Assembly (NCBI RefSeq): GCF_004342905.1
Contig: NZ_SMAN01000012.1
Location: 1-64,000, forward strand
DNA length: 64,000 bases
Origin: Melghiribacillus thermohalophilus
GTDB lineage: Bacteria; Bacillota; Bacilli; Bacillales; Alkalibacillaceae
Reading direction: 5' to 3'
The translations under genes were made by a program, and so were the position numbers. How positions within the stretch are numbered: position 1 is the stretch's first letter; each line of letters opens with the position of its first letter. This document shows positions 37,283 to 47,102 of the stretch, piece after piece. The notes beneath the pieces were generated by a model. The model was not told where the DNA came from. It did no database searches and saw only the letters and a list, made by a program, of their open reading frames with translations.

Positions 37283-38617
37283 TCAAAGTATCATAAATGC
37301 AATTGGAGTTGCAATTAACAGCGTCAAAATCGTCCGTTCTATCCATATGACGAATAGTTTCGGAATGCTTACCGGAATGTCTGTCGAAAGAATGCATGGA
37401 ATAGATGCTGAGAAGAAGAGTACTGATGAGATCGATACGACACCTGTTACAAACTTCGTAACCAGTGGGGCTTCTGCAACGAGAAGAGCCGGCAAAAACA
37501 TTTCGGCAATTTCAACAGCAGCAGCTTTGGCAGCCAGCATTGGCTCCGGGATTTGCAGAAGCAGTGTAAATGGATAAAACAAGTAACCGATAATGTCAAA
37601 GGTTGGAGTATACGTTGCAAGAAGCAGGCCGATGAGCCCAACAGACATGATGGAAGGCAATATGCTCATGGTCATCACAAATCCATCACGCAAGTTTTCC
37701 CAGATATTTTGCCCTAAAGAAGGAGAATTGCCTGCAGCTTTTATCCCTTCGTTCCAGGCACTTTTAATCATATTTCCTTCTGGCTCAGGTTCCTTAACAG
37801 GCTGATGAAAATAATCTTCCCTTTCCTTACTCAGGGGCCAGATCCGAACAGTTATGGCTGTCACAATAAACGTAACCAGCAACGTGGTCCAGAAAAAAGC
37901 ATTCCATATCTCCATAAACCCTAATGTTTTCGCAACGACGATCATAAAAGTTGCCGATACCGTAGAAAAGCCCGTGGCAATGATCATCGCTTCTTTGACC
38001 GAATATTTCCCTTCTTTATACACCCTGTTCGTAATTAACAGTCCAATGGAATAACTGCCAGCAAAAGATGCCACAGCATCAATGGCCGATCTCCCGGGTG
38101 TCTTCCAGATCGGCCGCATGACTGGTTTCAGCAGAATGCCAACCAGTTCAAGCAGTCCATAGCCGACGATGAAGGCAAGAAATACCGACCCTATCGGAAC
38201 AAGAATGCCTACAGGTATCACCAGTTTATCAAACAAAAACGGTCCTATATCCGGAGCCAGCAGCCACTCTGGTCCGGCCTCAAAATAAATCAGCATGGCA
38301 GCAAATACGCCTAAAACCTTTAAAAACGAAAACACCATTTCCACTTTATTTTTATTCCAGGTCTTTGTTACAAAAGGGTAAAGCGCACCGAGTACAATCA
38401 CAATAAGTGCATAAATGGGTACCAGTGAAGGAAATGTGCTTCGAACCCAGCTGACCACATGGTCCAGTGGAATAGACGACGTGCCTCCGACGGAAATGGG
38501 AATAAAAAACATAAAAATCCCAATAGCACTAAATACAACTAACTTCAAAATGGATTCGGCCAGATTTTTTTCCGGCGGCAAATTCGATTCCAAACCTGTC
38601 GTTTTCGTTTGCGCCAT
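37283..38617 (-). CDS. YjiH family nucleoside-recognition (Gate) membrane protein
   Basis: A 444-residue integral membrane protein with about ten helices and two Gate-like regions, of the YjiH family. Its place inside the hut operon, and the absence of a HutM-type permease, suggest it moves histidine, urocanate or a product across the membrane; that is inference. [13 protein letters not shown] near residue 285 is a cytoplasmic loop. It lies between the AraC-type regulator and hutU. Confidence 0.85.
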   Translation of the reverse strand: MAQTKTTGLESNLPPEKNLAESILKLVVFSAIGIFMFFIPISVGGTSSIPLDHVVSWVRSTFPSLVPIYALIVIVLGALYPFVTKTWNKNKVEMVFSFLKVLGVFAAMLIYFEAGPEWLLAPDIGPFLFDKLVIPVGILVPIGSVFLAFIVGYGLLELVGILLKPVMRPIWKTPGRSAIDAVASFAGSYSIGLLITNRVYKEGKYSVKEAMIIATGFSTVSATFMIVVAKTLGFMEIWNAFFWTTLLVTFIVTAITVRIWPLSKEREDYFHQPVKEPEPEGNMIKSAWNEGIKAAGNSPSLGQNIWENLRDGFVMTMSILPSIMSVGLIGLLLATYTPTFDIIGYLFYPFTLLLQIPEPMLAAKAAAVEIAEMFLPALLVAEAPLVTKFVTGVVSISSVLFFSASIPCILSTDIPVSIPKLFVIWIERTILTLLIATPIAFMIL

Positions 38618-38738
38618 GGTACCCCTCCTTTTTTCTACATCATATCTCCAGGAAGGGGTTTCATCCAGTTAAAATTTTCAGAAAATAATGATTGTTTTGT
38701 TTTTAATTTGCTGGTCCAACCCCGTGCTATTTACGTTT

Positions 38739-40310
38739 TTATGACGATTTTGCTGAACTAGTGCTATTTTTTGATTTCCATTCCCTCGGTGTCTGCTGAA
38801 CCCATTTTTTAAACACCTTACTGAAATAAGCCGGGTCTTCAAAACCAACCTGACGGGCTATGTCATGAATTTTTAGCCGGGGGGTTTTTAACAACCCTTT
38901 TGCCCTCTCCACCCGAGTCTTTTGTATATAATCACTGAAAGTCCATCCGGTCTCCTGCTTAAATAGATGACTGATATAATAAGGATTTCTGTCAATTAAT
39001 CGGGACGCATCTTTAAGGGTTATAGGTTCTGCATAGTGTTCTTGAATATACTGAATCAGCTGCTGGACTAGAAGGGATTGGTACGTGCGTTCTCTTTTTT
39101 CCACAAGATCACATAACTGATAGCAAAAATAAAGGAGCTGCTGGACAATATCTGCTAGCACTTCACCATTCAAAATTCTCTCAAGCACATTTCGGTACTG
39201 GTTTTCTGCCCCTGTTAAATATTCCTTTTTGAGCATGAAGCGCCGCAGATTCGCCATGACACTGGTCAATTTAATTCTCATATCATCCGGCGAAGGAAAC
39301 CTGTCAGAAGGGTCAGGAAAGGTTCCAAACAGACGATAAAGCCAGTCTTTGATTCCCTGCCGATCGGTTTGTTCCAGGTAATGCAGCAGCTCATCCCGTT
39401 CTTCCGGTGATAAAAAGGGATCTATTCGGTAAAGGATAAACGGGTGACGATCACTAAAAACTTGATTACCTCCAAAATAAAAGCGGCGATCCAGAGCCTG
39501 TGTCGCCTCCAGGTAGGACTGATGCAGATACTTCGGGTGATCATAACTGTTTCCAATTCCTGCTGTAAGGGAAAAACGGTACTCTGTTTTTACTTTCCTG
39601 CAAAATCTGAGCATAATCTGTTCCAGGTTGGTGACGGTGGCATCCTTTGCGATGGAATGCAGGTCAAACAGCAGTACGATTTTTCGCTCCACATAGACCA
39701 CCAGAGGCCGATACTCGGCTAAATGTTCCCTGACCGTATCCAGAAGCTCTTTAGGGTTTATAGAGGTACGGCTTTCTTCATCCACATCCAGCACGACTAC
39801 AGTGGTAGGCGGTCTCTCAAATGGGAGATGTTTGGTCATGTTTTTCATTTCGTCCTGATCAATGGGAAGGCCGAAAAGCAAATGGTAGATCCACGAGGTG
39901 TCCGACCACTCGTCAGTGGTTCCCCAGTATTCAGATGACGGTTTTCGGGTTCTTCTAATCAGTTGCCGCAATGTTTTGATCCATTCATCGGTGTCAAAAG
40001 GCTTAACAAACAGGGCTCCAGCGCAGAGTTTCAATGCTCTGTAGGCAGAGTCAAAGGTTTTCCGGCCGGTATGAGCGATCAATCGGGCATCATGTTGAGA
40101 AAAGTAGTTTTCCAGAAAATGCAGTTGATCATCCGTAAACATATCCAGCTCCAGTACAATGACATCAGGCTGTTTTTTCTGGATATGTTGAATACATCTC
40201 TCAGGCTCCCTGACCTCTATCATTTCAGAATAAGGTAATTGATGAGAGGTAATCAGCCAGCGAAGTCCTTTGCGTTCTAAGTCATCTCTTTCAGCAATCA
40301 AATATTTCAT
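38739..40310 (-). CDS. AraC-type regulator with receiver-like N terminus
   Basis: A 523-residue YesN-like regulator. Residues 1-120 resemble a response-regulator receiver (MKYLIAERDDLERKGLRWLI, DVIVLELDMF, ALFVKPFDTDEW with the conserved Lys), a middle segment resembles the YesN effector linker, and residues 420-515 form an AraC double helix-turn-helix. The normal phospho-acceptor position is Glu/Asp in VLELDM, so phosphorylation is uncertain. No partner kinase is adjacent. It sits three bases after hutH and probably controls the hut operon. Confidence 0.88.
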   Translation of the reverse strand: MKYLIAERDDLERKGLRWLITSHQLPYSEMIEVREPERCIQHIQKKQPDVIVLELDMFTDDQLHFLENYFSQHDARLIAHTGRKTFDSAYRALKLCAGALFVKPFDTDEWIKTLRQLIRRTRKPSSEYWGTTDEWSDTSWIYHLLFGLPIDQDEMKNMTKHLPFERPPTTVVVLDVDEESRTSINPKELLDTVREHLAEYRPLVVYVERKIVLLFDLHSIAKDATVTNLEQIMLRFCRKVKTEYRFSLTAGIGNSYDHPKYLHQSYLEATQALDRRFYFGGNQVFSDRHPFILYRIDPFLSPEERDELLHYLEQTDRQGIKDWLYRLFGTFPDPSDRFPSPDDMRIKLTSVMANLRRFMLKKEYLTGAENQYRNVLERILNGEVLADIVQQLLYFCYQLCDLVEKRERTYQSLLVQQLIQYIQEHYAEPITLKDASRLIDRNPYYISHLFKQETGWTFSDYIQKTRVERAKGLLKTPRLKIHDIARQVGFEDPAYFSKVFKKWVQQTPREWKSKNSTSSAKSS

Positions 40311-40313
40311 GTC

Positions 40314-41852
40314 TCATCTCTCCGATCTGACACGAGTGGATGAAGGATATACATATTTATCCATTTGTTCCATGCTCAAATCCCTTAGCCAATGATTCAT
40401 AGCTTCAATATCCTTTGAAAAAACCCGGTCATTGTCAATGCGTGGAACAATCCGTCGGGCATCCTCCAAAAATCTCCTCGTAACCGTAGCCATTTTGTCT
40501 TTTCCCCGAATCTCCACTGCCTGCATGGCACAGATCAGTTCAATGGCCAGGACCCGTCTGACATTTTGAATGATCTCATAAGCATGACGGGCAGCTATCG
40601 TCCCCATGCTGACATGATCTTCCTGATTGGCTGACGACGGAATGGAATCCACGCTGGCTGGATGGGCTAACGTTTTATTTTCGGATACCAGGGATGCTGC
40701 CGTATATTGCATAATCATCACTCCTGACTGCAATCCCGGATTGGTGCTTAAAAATGGGGGGAGATCATTCAACTGAGGGTTCACCATCCGTTCCACCCGA
40801 CGTTCTGCCATATTGGCAATTTCCGCAATTCCCGTCTTCATGAAATCCATAGCCAGTGCGATCGGCTGACCATGGAAGTTGCCACCGGAAAGGACTTTTT
40901 CGGTATCAGAAAAAATCAGCGGATTATCTGTCGCCGCATTGATTTCGATCTGTAATTTTTCTCTGACATAATTCAGGCATTGCCAGGTCGCTCCAATCAC
41001 CTGGGGCATGCACCTTAAAGAATAAGCATCCTGCACCCTTAACTCCCCCTGTCGGGTTACCAGCTGACTATCCTTTAACATCAAACGTATCCGTCTGGCT
41101 GATTCCTGTTGTTCCGGATAACCTCTCACCTGATGAAGATCTTCATCAAAAGCATCAATGATTCCCCTTAGTGCTTCCAGCGTCATGGCCCCAATGAGTT
41201 CGCTCTGAAGAGCCAGTTTTTCAGCTTCAAGATAAGCAATTACCCCGACAGCTGTCATAGCCTGTGTGCCATTGATCAGGGCTAATCCTTCCTTTGCTTT
41301 TAACTGGACTGGCTCCAGTTCTTCACGCCTGAGTGCTTCGATCGCCGATATCCTTTTCCCCTGATCAAACACCTCTCCCTTTCCCGTCAAAACCTGTGCC
41401 AGGTGAGCCAATGGGGCCAGATCTCCGCTGGCACCAAGGGAACCCTGCCGGGGAATCACCGGGTGAATGCCATCATTGATTAGATCAATCAGTCTTTCAA
41501 CAATGATCGGTCTGATTCCAGAGTAACCTTTGGCAAGGGCATTGGCCCGAAGAAGTACCATAGCCCGGCTAACTGATTCAGAAAAAGGCTCCCCCACCCC
41601 ACAGGAGTGGGAATCAATCAGATGTTGCTGCAAGTCATCCAGAGCATCTTCGTCAATAACGACATCACTCAATTTCCCAAACCCTGTATTTATCCCATAA
41701 ATCACTTGCTTTTGTTTAATCATCTCTTCTATGGTTTGCCGGCTTTTACGCAATTTTTCCATACTTTCATTGGAAATGGCCACCTTTTCATGACCAAAAA
41801 CAACCCGCTCTACTTCCTGGACCGTCAAGTCATTGCCTGTTAACGTAATCAT
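40314..41852 (-). CDS. hutH: Histidine ammonia-lyase
   Basis: A 512-residue lyase that deaminates histidine to urocanate. The MIO cofactor forms from Ala-Ser-Gly in [14 protein letters not shown] near residue 144. The catalytic Tyr lies in [12 protein letters not shown] near residue 54, and [13 protein letters not shown] near 330 is typical. The ATG at 41852 begins the family-typical [11 protein letters not shown] leader ORF overlaps this start by 23 bases. It is the first enzyme gene of the operon. Confidence 0.96.
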   Translation of the reverse strand: MITLTGNDLTVQEVERVVFGHEKVAISNESMEKLRKSRQTIEEMIKQKQVIYGINTGFGKLSDVVIDEDALDDLQQHLIDSHSCGVGEPFSESVSRAMVLLRANALAKGYSGIRPIIVERLIDLINDGIHPVIPRQGSLGASGDLAPLAHLAQVLTGKGEVFDQGKRISAIEALRREELEPVQLKAKEGLALINGTQAMTAVGVIAYLEAEKLALQSELIGAMTLEALRGIIDAFDEDLHQVRGYPEQQESARRIRLMLKDSQLVTRQGELRVQDAYSLRCMPQVIGATWQCLNYVREKLQIEINAATDNPLIFSDTEKVLSGGNFHGQPIALAMDFMKTGIAEIANMAERRVERMVNPQLNDLPPFLSTNPGLQSGVMIMQYTAASLVSENKTLAHPASVDSIPSSANQEDHVSMGTIAARHAYEIIQNVRRVLAIELICAMQAVEIRGKDKMATVTRRFLEDARRIVPRIDNDRVFSKDIEAMNHWLRDLSMEQMDKYVYPSSTRVRSER

Positions 41853-41976
41853 ATGTCCACACCATCCCTTTATCACAATAAAGTGCGTAATGAAAAAGGG
41901 ACCTGTTATGATCCAGTGGATCCATAACAAGTCCCTGCTTTCTTATGCCTATTTTGAAACATCCATAATGATTCAT
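41830..41976 (-). CDS. Putative hut leader ORF
   Basis: The ATG at 41976 has AAAAGGAG nine bases upstream, the best ribosome site in the leader. It reads 48 residues from [15 protein letters not shown], spans the terminator hairpin at 41892-41935 and ends 23 bases inside hutH. Histidine codons occur at positions 3, 24 and 31. Translation would open the hairpin and couple to hutH. It may be a regulatory leader peptide or simply an open frame; conservation is not testable here. Confidence 0.45.
   Translation of the reverse strand: MNHYGCFKIGIRKQGLVMDPLDHNRSLFHYALYCDKGMVWTYDYVNRQ
41892..41935 (-). terminator. Leader terminator upstream of hutH
   Basis: On the minus strand GGGACTTGTTATGGATCC and GGATCATAACAGGTCCC pair with one or two mismatches around ACT, followed by TTTTTC. 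It lies between the promoter and hutH, so it can attenuate the operon. HutP-type UAG repeats and a hutP gene were not found. Confidence 0.75.
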
Positions 41977-42069
41977 AGCCCAATTCTCCTTTTGATCAAT
42001 CACCCTATGATTTGAGCCAGGGTCCATCATAGCAAAATACGCGTTTACTTTATTCAATTTTCAGAATAT

Positions 42070-42108
42070 ACTTAAATTAAGTGTAAGTACTTCACCCAGA
42101 TTCGTCAA
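42070..42108 (-). promoter_or_regulatory. hut promoter with two palindromes
   Basis: Minus-strand TTGACG (42108-42103) and TACACT (42085-42080) are 17 bp apart. A perfect 13-bp palindrome ACTTAAaTTAAGT (42070-42082) covers the start, and GTGTAAGTACTTCAC (42081-42095) is a near-palindrome over the spacer. Both are likely operators, possibly for the AraC-type regulator. Confidence 0.65.
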
Positions 42109-42311
42109 TAGGCGGCCCCCTCAAGTGTTAATCAATGGTAAATATTTGTATATGAGACAGTTAGAAACGGAGGAAGGAAATCGTCTCTTTTCCATCGGCA
42201 AATACCATGAAAATACTAAAATATTTTCATGTATTGTCGATATATGTACATAAGTCAAGATTGACAAAACACGGAGAAAAACATGTCAAAACCAGATAAA
42301 GGTGATTATAG

Positions 42312-43997
42312 ATGCACAACGACAACAGCCAGATTGTGTTTAAAGAGGAACAGCTTTTCGAAATGTTTACAAAGCTGTTTGATATCGTGTTTCTGATGAA
42401 ATTTATACCTCCAAATGACTTTCGGTATCAACGGGTAAGTCAGAGTGCTAAACAATTAGCCTCTTTAAAGGAAGAAGACTTAGGCAAAACCATTCGGGAA
42501 GTTTATGACGATGATGTGGCGGACCACCTTTCCAAAAAGTACCACGAAGCCATTAAAAAAAAACACCCAATCACATACCGCGATCGTTTAAATATGGACA
42601 CTGAAGAAAGATATGGGGAATCCATTTTAATTCCGATCTCGTATAACCATGAATGGTATGTCATTGGACTAACCAGGGATATTACCCGTGTGGTCATGCT
42701 TGAGAGCGGGGCTTCGATTTCAGATCCAATTACAGGCTTTCCTTATATTGAAACATTTCTCAGTCAACTGGAAAGCAAGATACGGCTTAATACTTACCGT
42801 AATTCCATCTGGAATTTAATTTATCTTTCTTACCCTCAGATGAGTTTTTTCCATCATCCAGATCTCAAGGGCTTTGAAATGGAATGTCTTCACCACATAG
42901 TCAATCGAATCAAAACTCTATTGAAGCCAGAAGACCTGGTGAGCCGGGTTTCGAATAATGAATTTGTCATTGCCCTGCATACAGAAAACTCATTTCAAAT
43001 GAACAGCATGACTCAAAAATGGTTAGAAGAATTAAAAAAACCGATTAAAATAAAAGAAACGGAAATTCATCTGAGTCCCCGAACTGGCTCAGCCCTCGTT
43101 CACAAGGATACAGCCGACATTCGTACTGCTTTGTCAAAAGCTTTTCAGCGTATGCTGAAGGCCGATCCTGCCGGGGATAAAGCAGGCATGCAGCAGGCAG
43201 ATGACCTTCATACGGGCGAGGATAGCCGAAGCCGCAAAATTACCAGTGACCTGCCCCTGGCTTTGAACGAAAATCAGTTTTTCCTGGTGTATCAGCCTAA
43301 ATTGGATTTGCGGGACGGTCATTATAATGTAGAAGCACTTATTCGATGGAATCACCCTGAACTGGGGATTATTTCTCCCGGTGAATTTATTCCGATTGCA
43401 GAAGAAACGAATCAAATTCAGAACATCGGTAACTGGGTGATCCATCAGGTGTGCAACGATTTAGTGATTCTAAAAACATACATACCTGATCTGATTGCTG
43501 CTGTAAATATTTCACCCCTGCAACTGAAGGATAATGAATTTATCCATAAATTACAAAATGCTTTAACGGACCACCAATTGTCACCAGCTTCAATTGAGCT
43601 TGAAATTACCGAAAGTGCCCTGCTAGACATGCAAATGGCAAAGGAACAGTTTCAGCTTCTGCATAAGAATGGATTTCGGGTTGTACTGGACGATTTTGGG
43701 ACGAGTTATTCATCGTTAAGTCACCTAAAAGTACTTTCCGTGCAAAAAATTAAAATTGACAAATCTTTTATTATGAACATGGACTTTAACCAGAAAGATC
43801 AGCAAATCGCCCAGATGATGGTGAGACTAGCCAAGAATCTGGACCTTGAAGTGACAGCCGAAGGAGTTGAAAAGCCGGAACATTTGCAGATGTTGAAAAA
43901 AATGGGCTGCACCGAAATTCAGGGGTTTTATTTAAGCAAGCCGCTTCCTCTGGAAGAACTGATGGGATTTTTTAAAGAAAGCAAAACGAACCTCTAA
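42312..43997 (+). CDS. c-di-GMP phosphodiesterase, PAS-degenerate GGDEF-EAL
   Basis: A 561-residue protein: a PAS-like sensor domain (residues 10-135), a GGDEF-like domain (about 140-290) and an EAL domain (about 310-555). The GGDEF signature is replaced by SNNEF within LVSRVSNNEFVIAL, so cyclase activity is unlikely. The EAL domain keeps EALIRW, DDFGTSYSSL and IKIDKSFI, typical of active c-di-GMP hydrolases. No membrane helix is seen. It is divergent from the hut leader, with about 200 bp of shared upstream region, and a bidirectional terminator follows. Confidence 0.92.
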   Translation: MHNDNSQIVFKEEQLFEMFTKLFDIVFLMKFIPPNDFRYQRVSQSAKQLASLKEEDLGKTIREVYDDDVADHLSKKYHEAIKKKHPITYRDRLNMDTEERYGESILIPISYNHEWYVIGLTRDITRVVMLESGASISDPITGFPYIETFLSQLESKIRLNTYRNSIWNLIYLSYPQMSFFHHPDLKGFEMECLHHIVNRIKTLLKPEDLVSRVSNNEFVIALHTENSFQMNSMTQKWLEELKKPIKIKETEIHLSPRTGSALVHKDTADIRTALSKAFQRMLKADPAGDKAGMQQADDLHTGEDSRSRKITSDLPLALNENQFFLVYQPKLDLRDGHYNVEALIRWNHPELGIISPGEFIPIAEETNQIQNIGNWVIHQVCNDLVILKTYIPDLIAAVNISPLQLKDNEFIHKLQNALTDHQLSPASIELEITESALLDMQMAKEQFQLLHKNGFRVVLDDFGTSYSSLSHLKVLSVQKIKIDKSFIMNMDFNQKDQQIAQMMVRLAKNLDLEVTAEGVEKPEHLQMLKKMGCTEIQGFYLSKPLPLEELMGFFKESKTNL

Positions 43998-44091
43998 CCT
44001 TTTTGCAAACTTACAATATCCTCCTGCGATTAGCATCAAGTGATATGGAATTATAATATCCAGGGTATTCTTTCTTCATCCTCGCACACAA

Positions 44092-44127
44092 AAAACCAGA
44101 GACATGATGATCATGTTCTCTGGTTTT
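44092..44127. terminator. Bidirectional terminator after the EAL gene
   Basis: AAAACCAGAGA and TCTCTGGTTTT pair around an inner ATGATCAT palindrome. Confidence 0.85.
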
Positions 44128-44392
44128 GCTGTTTGCTGTAGCTTTTACAGTAGATGAAGACATCTGAATTCGGGGTAATCGTACACAGCAAATATTATTT
44201 TGCTTTTTCTTTCAGTAATTCAATTATTTTTTATTCTGTTCCCATCATCGTATCATTTTGTTCTTTAACCAGATGAAGTCAAACGGAAAATAATTAAGAT
44301 GACCATAACAAAATCATAGCAGCAAGAATATAGCAGATTGTAGACCATGTTCAAACGGGACGATATGAGACATCCCCTGCCATCCTTCTTTC
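44128..44392. other. Intergenic stretch
   Basis: About 265 bp, AT-rich, without a gene or clear signal; only short T-rich tracts are visible. Confidence 0.4.
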
Positions 44393-44629
44393 TTATTCAT
44401 TCTCATACATATGATCAATCACCTGTTTTTTTCCAACCTCAAACAAACCGATGATTTCTGTATGAGGCATATTTGACCAGCCAGATATGATATATCCGTC
44501 TTTTCGCCGGGCTACATAAGCCAGTGCATCTATGTTTCCCTCTTCAATTTCTTTCTCAAGAAGCTCTAATAGCATTTTCGGTGTTACCTGTCCGTTTTTT
44601 CTGGCCCTGTACTCATTCATATCATTCAT
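44393..44629 (-). CDS. Hypothetical small protein
   Basis: A 78-residue soluble protein starting MNDMNEYRARKNGQVTPKML. GGGAG lies seven bases before the ATG. IDALAYVARRKDGYIISGWSN looks like a compact alpha/beta unit, and the length and style resemble phage-derived or conserved Bacillus small proteins, but I cannot name it. It is separated from the thioesterase gene by 81 bp and may share its promoter region. Confidence 0.65.
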   Translation of the reverse strand: MNDMNEYRARKNGQVTPKMLLELLEKEIEEGNIDALAYVARRKDGYIISGWSNMPHTEIIGLFEVGKKQVIDHMYENE

Positions 44630-44710
44630 GCAATCACTCCCTAAAGTCTAGTGCCGGAACAAAAACCCCTTTGATCTATGATTGTAACATTAAAAAGGGA
44701 TCATCAACGG

Positions 44711-45232
44711 TTATTTCCCTCTTTTCCAGGGCAGGTCTGTTCCAAATTTTTCGGCAAGCTCCTTCGAATCATCTCTTCTCTGCCGGCGATATTCAGCCCT
44801 CTTTTTAGCACCTTCGTGCAGCCATTTCTCCTCTTCTGTTTCAGGATAGACCTTCGGGACCGGGGTTGGACGATTATTTTTATCCAGGGCGACCAGCGTT
44901 AAAAAGGCAGTTGCACACATTTTCCGGTCTCCAGTAATCAAATTTTCCGTTACAGCTTTGACAAATACCTCCATTGATGTGTGATGGGTATATGTGACAA
45001 AAGCTTCTAAACAGATGGTATCTCCCTCTTTTACCGGATGAAGAAAATCCACTGAATCTGTAGAAGCAGTAACAACAGGCCTCCGGGAATGCCTTTCCGC
45101 TGCAATTGCTGCTACATCATCAATATAAGCCATTAATTTTCCCCCAAATAATGTTCCATGACTGTTCGTATCCGGAGGAAGCACATGGGATATTTTAACT
45201 GCAAGGGAATCGATGCATGGTTTTGCTTTCAT
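44711..45232 (-). CDS. ykhA: Acyl-CoA thioesterase (YkhA-like, hotdog fold)
   Basis: A 173-residue hotdog-fold thioesterase of the YkhA/YciA-like family. HVLPPDTNSHGTLFGGKLMAYID near residue 13 contains the conserved catalytic-loop pattern NxxGxxFGG, and DDVAAIAAERHSRRPVVTAS follows. It hydrolyses acyl-CoA, probably for fatty-acid or branched-chain CoA turnover. The basic C-terminal tail (KRAEYRRQRRDDSKEL) is typical. It is independent of the distant acyl-CoA operon. Confidence 0.92.
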   Translation of the reverse strand: MKAKPCIDSLAVKISHVLPPDTNSHGTLFGGKLMAYIDDVAAIAAERHSRRPVVTASTDSVDFLHPVKEGDTICLEAFVTYTHHTSMEVFVKAVTENLITGDRKMCATAFLTLVALDKNNRPTPVPKVYPETEEEKWLHEGAKKRAEYRRQRRDDSKELAEKFGTDLPWKRGK

Positions 45233-45363
45233 CGGGACTACCTCACCTTTCTCTATTATATCGTTGATCGTTATTTTATCATTCCTCTTTGCTTCTTATC
45301 CTTTAATACAAATGATTTTTTGTCAACTACTAAATACCTGATGCTTGTACTTTTTTATGGTAT

Positions 45364-45705
45364 TCAGAAAAAAATCCGAATGATGCCAATAATCAGACCA
45401 GCTGTGCTTAAGACAAAGGTAACTCCCCATTTCAATGTTTTAATATGGTATTTCCGGAGACTGCTTTCCATTTCCTCTTTTATGACATAGTCTTTATCTT
45501 TTTCACTATGAACTTTGCTGATTAAAGATTGAATCTGTTCTCTGGACAAATAATGTTTATACTCCAGATAATCACTCAATAAAACTTTAATATCATTCTC
45601 AGACAATACATTTTTTAAATATTCGGCTATGTTATCATGCTGTTCCTCTAATTCGCTCAGTCTAAGCTCGATCTCCCTGATTTTCACATTCAAATCTCTG
45701 GTCAT
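45364..45705 (-). CDS. Coiled-coil membrane-anchored protein
   Basis: A 113-residue protein with an N-terminal heptad region (MTRDLNVKIREIELRLSELEEQ) and a C-terminal membrane helix (TLKWGVTFVLSTAGLIIGII). This layout resembles XhlA/holin-associated proteins and DUF1515-like membrane-anchored coiled coils, without a firm match. GGTGAG lies five bases before the ATG. No phage genes are near, so a lysis role is unlikely. Confidence 0.65.
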   Translation of the reverse strand: MTRDLNVKIREIELRLSELEEQHDNIAEYLKNVLSENDIKVLLSDYLEYKHYLSREQIQSLISKVHSEKDKDYVIKEEMESSLRKYHIKTLKWGVTFVLSTAGLIIGIIRIFF

Positions 45706-45889
45706 CTTTACTCACCATCTTTCTTTCAAGGAGGTTTCCATATATCATAAGACTGGAGAATTCTACTTGTGCAGGCAATCTAGCGGGGTAACTGAAAAGA
45801 TAGACACAAAATAGGGAGATAGCAGGATAAATAATGAGATATGGGACGTTTTTAAAGCGGAATGCAGAAACCAATAGCCAATCCGACCC

Positions 45890-46010
45890 CTGTGACGAAT
45901 AAGAAACCACGCAGGCCCCGAAGACTGCTGGAGAACCAGCGAGGAGGTTATTTCCGCTGCACAGTCCGAAGCAGCTCAAGGGTGGGTGCCGGAGCTGGAC
46001 AATCAACCCC
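45890..46010. repeat. GC-richer hairpin-bearing intergenic element
   Basis: This 120-bp stretch is clearly richer in GC than its surroundings and holds GCTGGagaaCCAGC (about 45930) and CAGTCCGAAGCAGC segments that can pair locally. It looks like a dispersed structured repeat of the kind scattered in Bacillaceae genomes, but only one copy is seen here. Confidence 0.35.
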
Positions 46011-46053
46011 CATCTGAGAATGCAAGAGACTTGTTATCCTTTCATGTTTTCGC

Positions 46054-46092
46054 AAAAAGAAGACCCTGCCGCCATCTAATAAGGCGCAGGGT
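46054..46092 (-). terminator. Terminator of the kbl-tdh unit
   Basis: On the minus strand ACCCTGCGCC and GGCGGCAGGGT pair around TTATTAGAT, followed by a T-rich tail. Confidence 0.8.
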
Positions 46093-46098
46093 TTAATC

Positions 46099-47061
46099 TC
46101 ACACGTGATTAGCGTTTTTTAATTTGCTATCCAGCTTTTTGAGCATATCTTCTGTCATTTTATCCAGGTCAAATTCAGCACGGAATCCCCATTCTTCTCT
46201 GGCTGCAGACGCATCGATGGAGTTCGGCCAGCTTTCGGCAATGGATTGTCTGACAGGATCGACATCATAATCCATTTCAAATTCTGGGATATGCTTCCGG
46301 ATGGCTTTTTCGAAATCTTCCGGAGCAGCGCTGAAGGCTGTGACATTAAAGGCATTCCGGTGTGTTAAACGATCAGGATCTGCCTCCATTAGCTGAATAA
46401 TGGCGCGGATGGCATCTGGCATATACATCATATCCATATAGGTACCTTCAGCGATATAGGACGAGTACGTTTTCTTTTTAATGGCTTCATAATAGATTTC
46501 TACTGCATAGTCCGTCGTTCCGCCCCCTGGAGGTGTCACATAGGAGATCAGGCCAGGGAAGCGTACACCCCGGGTATCAACGCCAAATTTATGATAGTAG
46601 TAATCACAGAGGAGCTCTCCTGCTACTTTATTGACTCCGTACATGGTTGTTGGACGCTGAATCGTATCCTGCGGTGTGTTGTCCTTTGGCGTTGTTGGCC
46701 CGAATGCTCCGATGGAACTTGGGGTAAAAAATTTCGTTCCGAGCTCTCTGGCCACTTCTAAAGCATTGACCAGACCGCCCATGTTTAAATTCCACGCCAG
46801 CTGCGGATTATTTTCCGCCTTTGCAGATAACAGAGCAGCCAGATGAATAATGGTATCCACCTGATATTTTTTGGCAATATCATGCATCTTCTGATCATCG
46901 GTAACATCTAAGATTTCAAAGGGTCCTGAATGAACCACGTCACCATCCATCGTTCGAATATCGGAAGCGATCACCTGGTCAGAGCCGTACTCTTCACGCA
47001 ATTTCATGACTAGCTCCGAACCAATCTGGCCTAATGCTCCTGTAACCAGGATTTTTTTCAT
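46099..47061 (-). CDS. tdh: L-threonine 3-dehydrogenase, epimerase-like SDR type
   Basis: A 320-residue extended SDR enzyme. GALGQIGSEL (residues 7-16) is the NAD-binding motif and YGVNKVAGE near residue 144 has the catalytic Tyr-x-x-x-Lys. TPPGGGTTDYAVEIYYEAIKK near residue 184 matches the short-type threonine dehydrogenase family. It oxidises threonine to 2-amino-3-ketobutyrate, which Kbl cleaves. It follows kbl by 41 bp. Confidence 0.92.
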   Translation of the reverse strand: MKKILVTGALGQIGSELVMKLREEYGSDQVIASDIRTMDGDVVHSGPFEILDVTDDQKMHDIAKKYQVDTIIHLAALLSAKAENNPQLAWNLNMGGLVNALEVARELGTKFFTPSSIGAFGPTTPKDNTPQDTIQRPTTMYGVNKVAGELLCDYYYHKFGVDTRGVRFPGLISYVTPPGGGTTDYAVEIYYEAIKKKTYSSYIAEGTYMDMMYMPDAIRAIIQLMEADPDRLTHRNAFNVTAFSAAPEDFEKAIRKHIPEFEMDYDVDPVRQSIAESWPNSIDASAAREEWGFRAEFDLDKMTEDMLKKLDSKLKNANHV

Positions 47062-47102
47062 TGAATATTCCCCCTGTCCAGTTCAAAATCGTTGATGTCG
47101 AA

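Noticed and set aside
41830-42057. Seventy-five-residue frame upstream of hutH as a HutP-like protein
   Set aside because: It shows no HutP features; only its second half, from 41976, has a ribosome site.
45662-46006. Minus-strand 114-residue ORF
   Set aside because: It reads across the structured intergenic element and the start of another gene, with no ribosome site or protein-like pattern.
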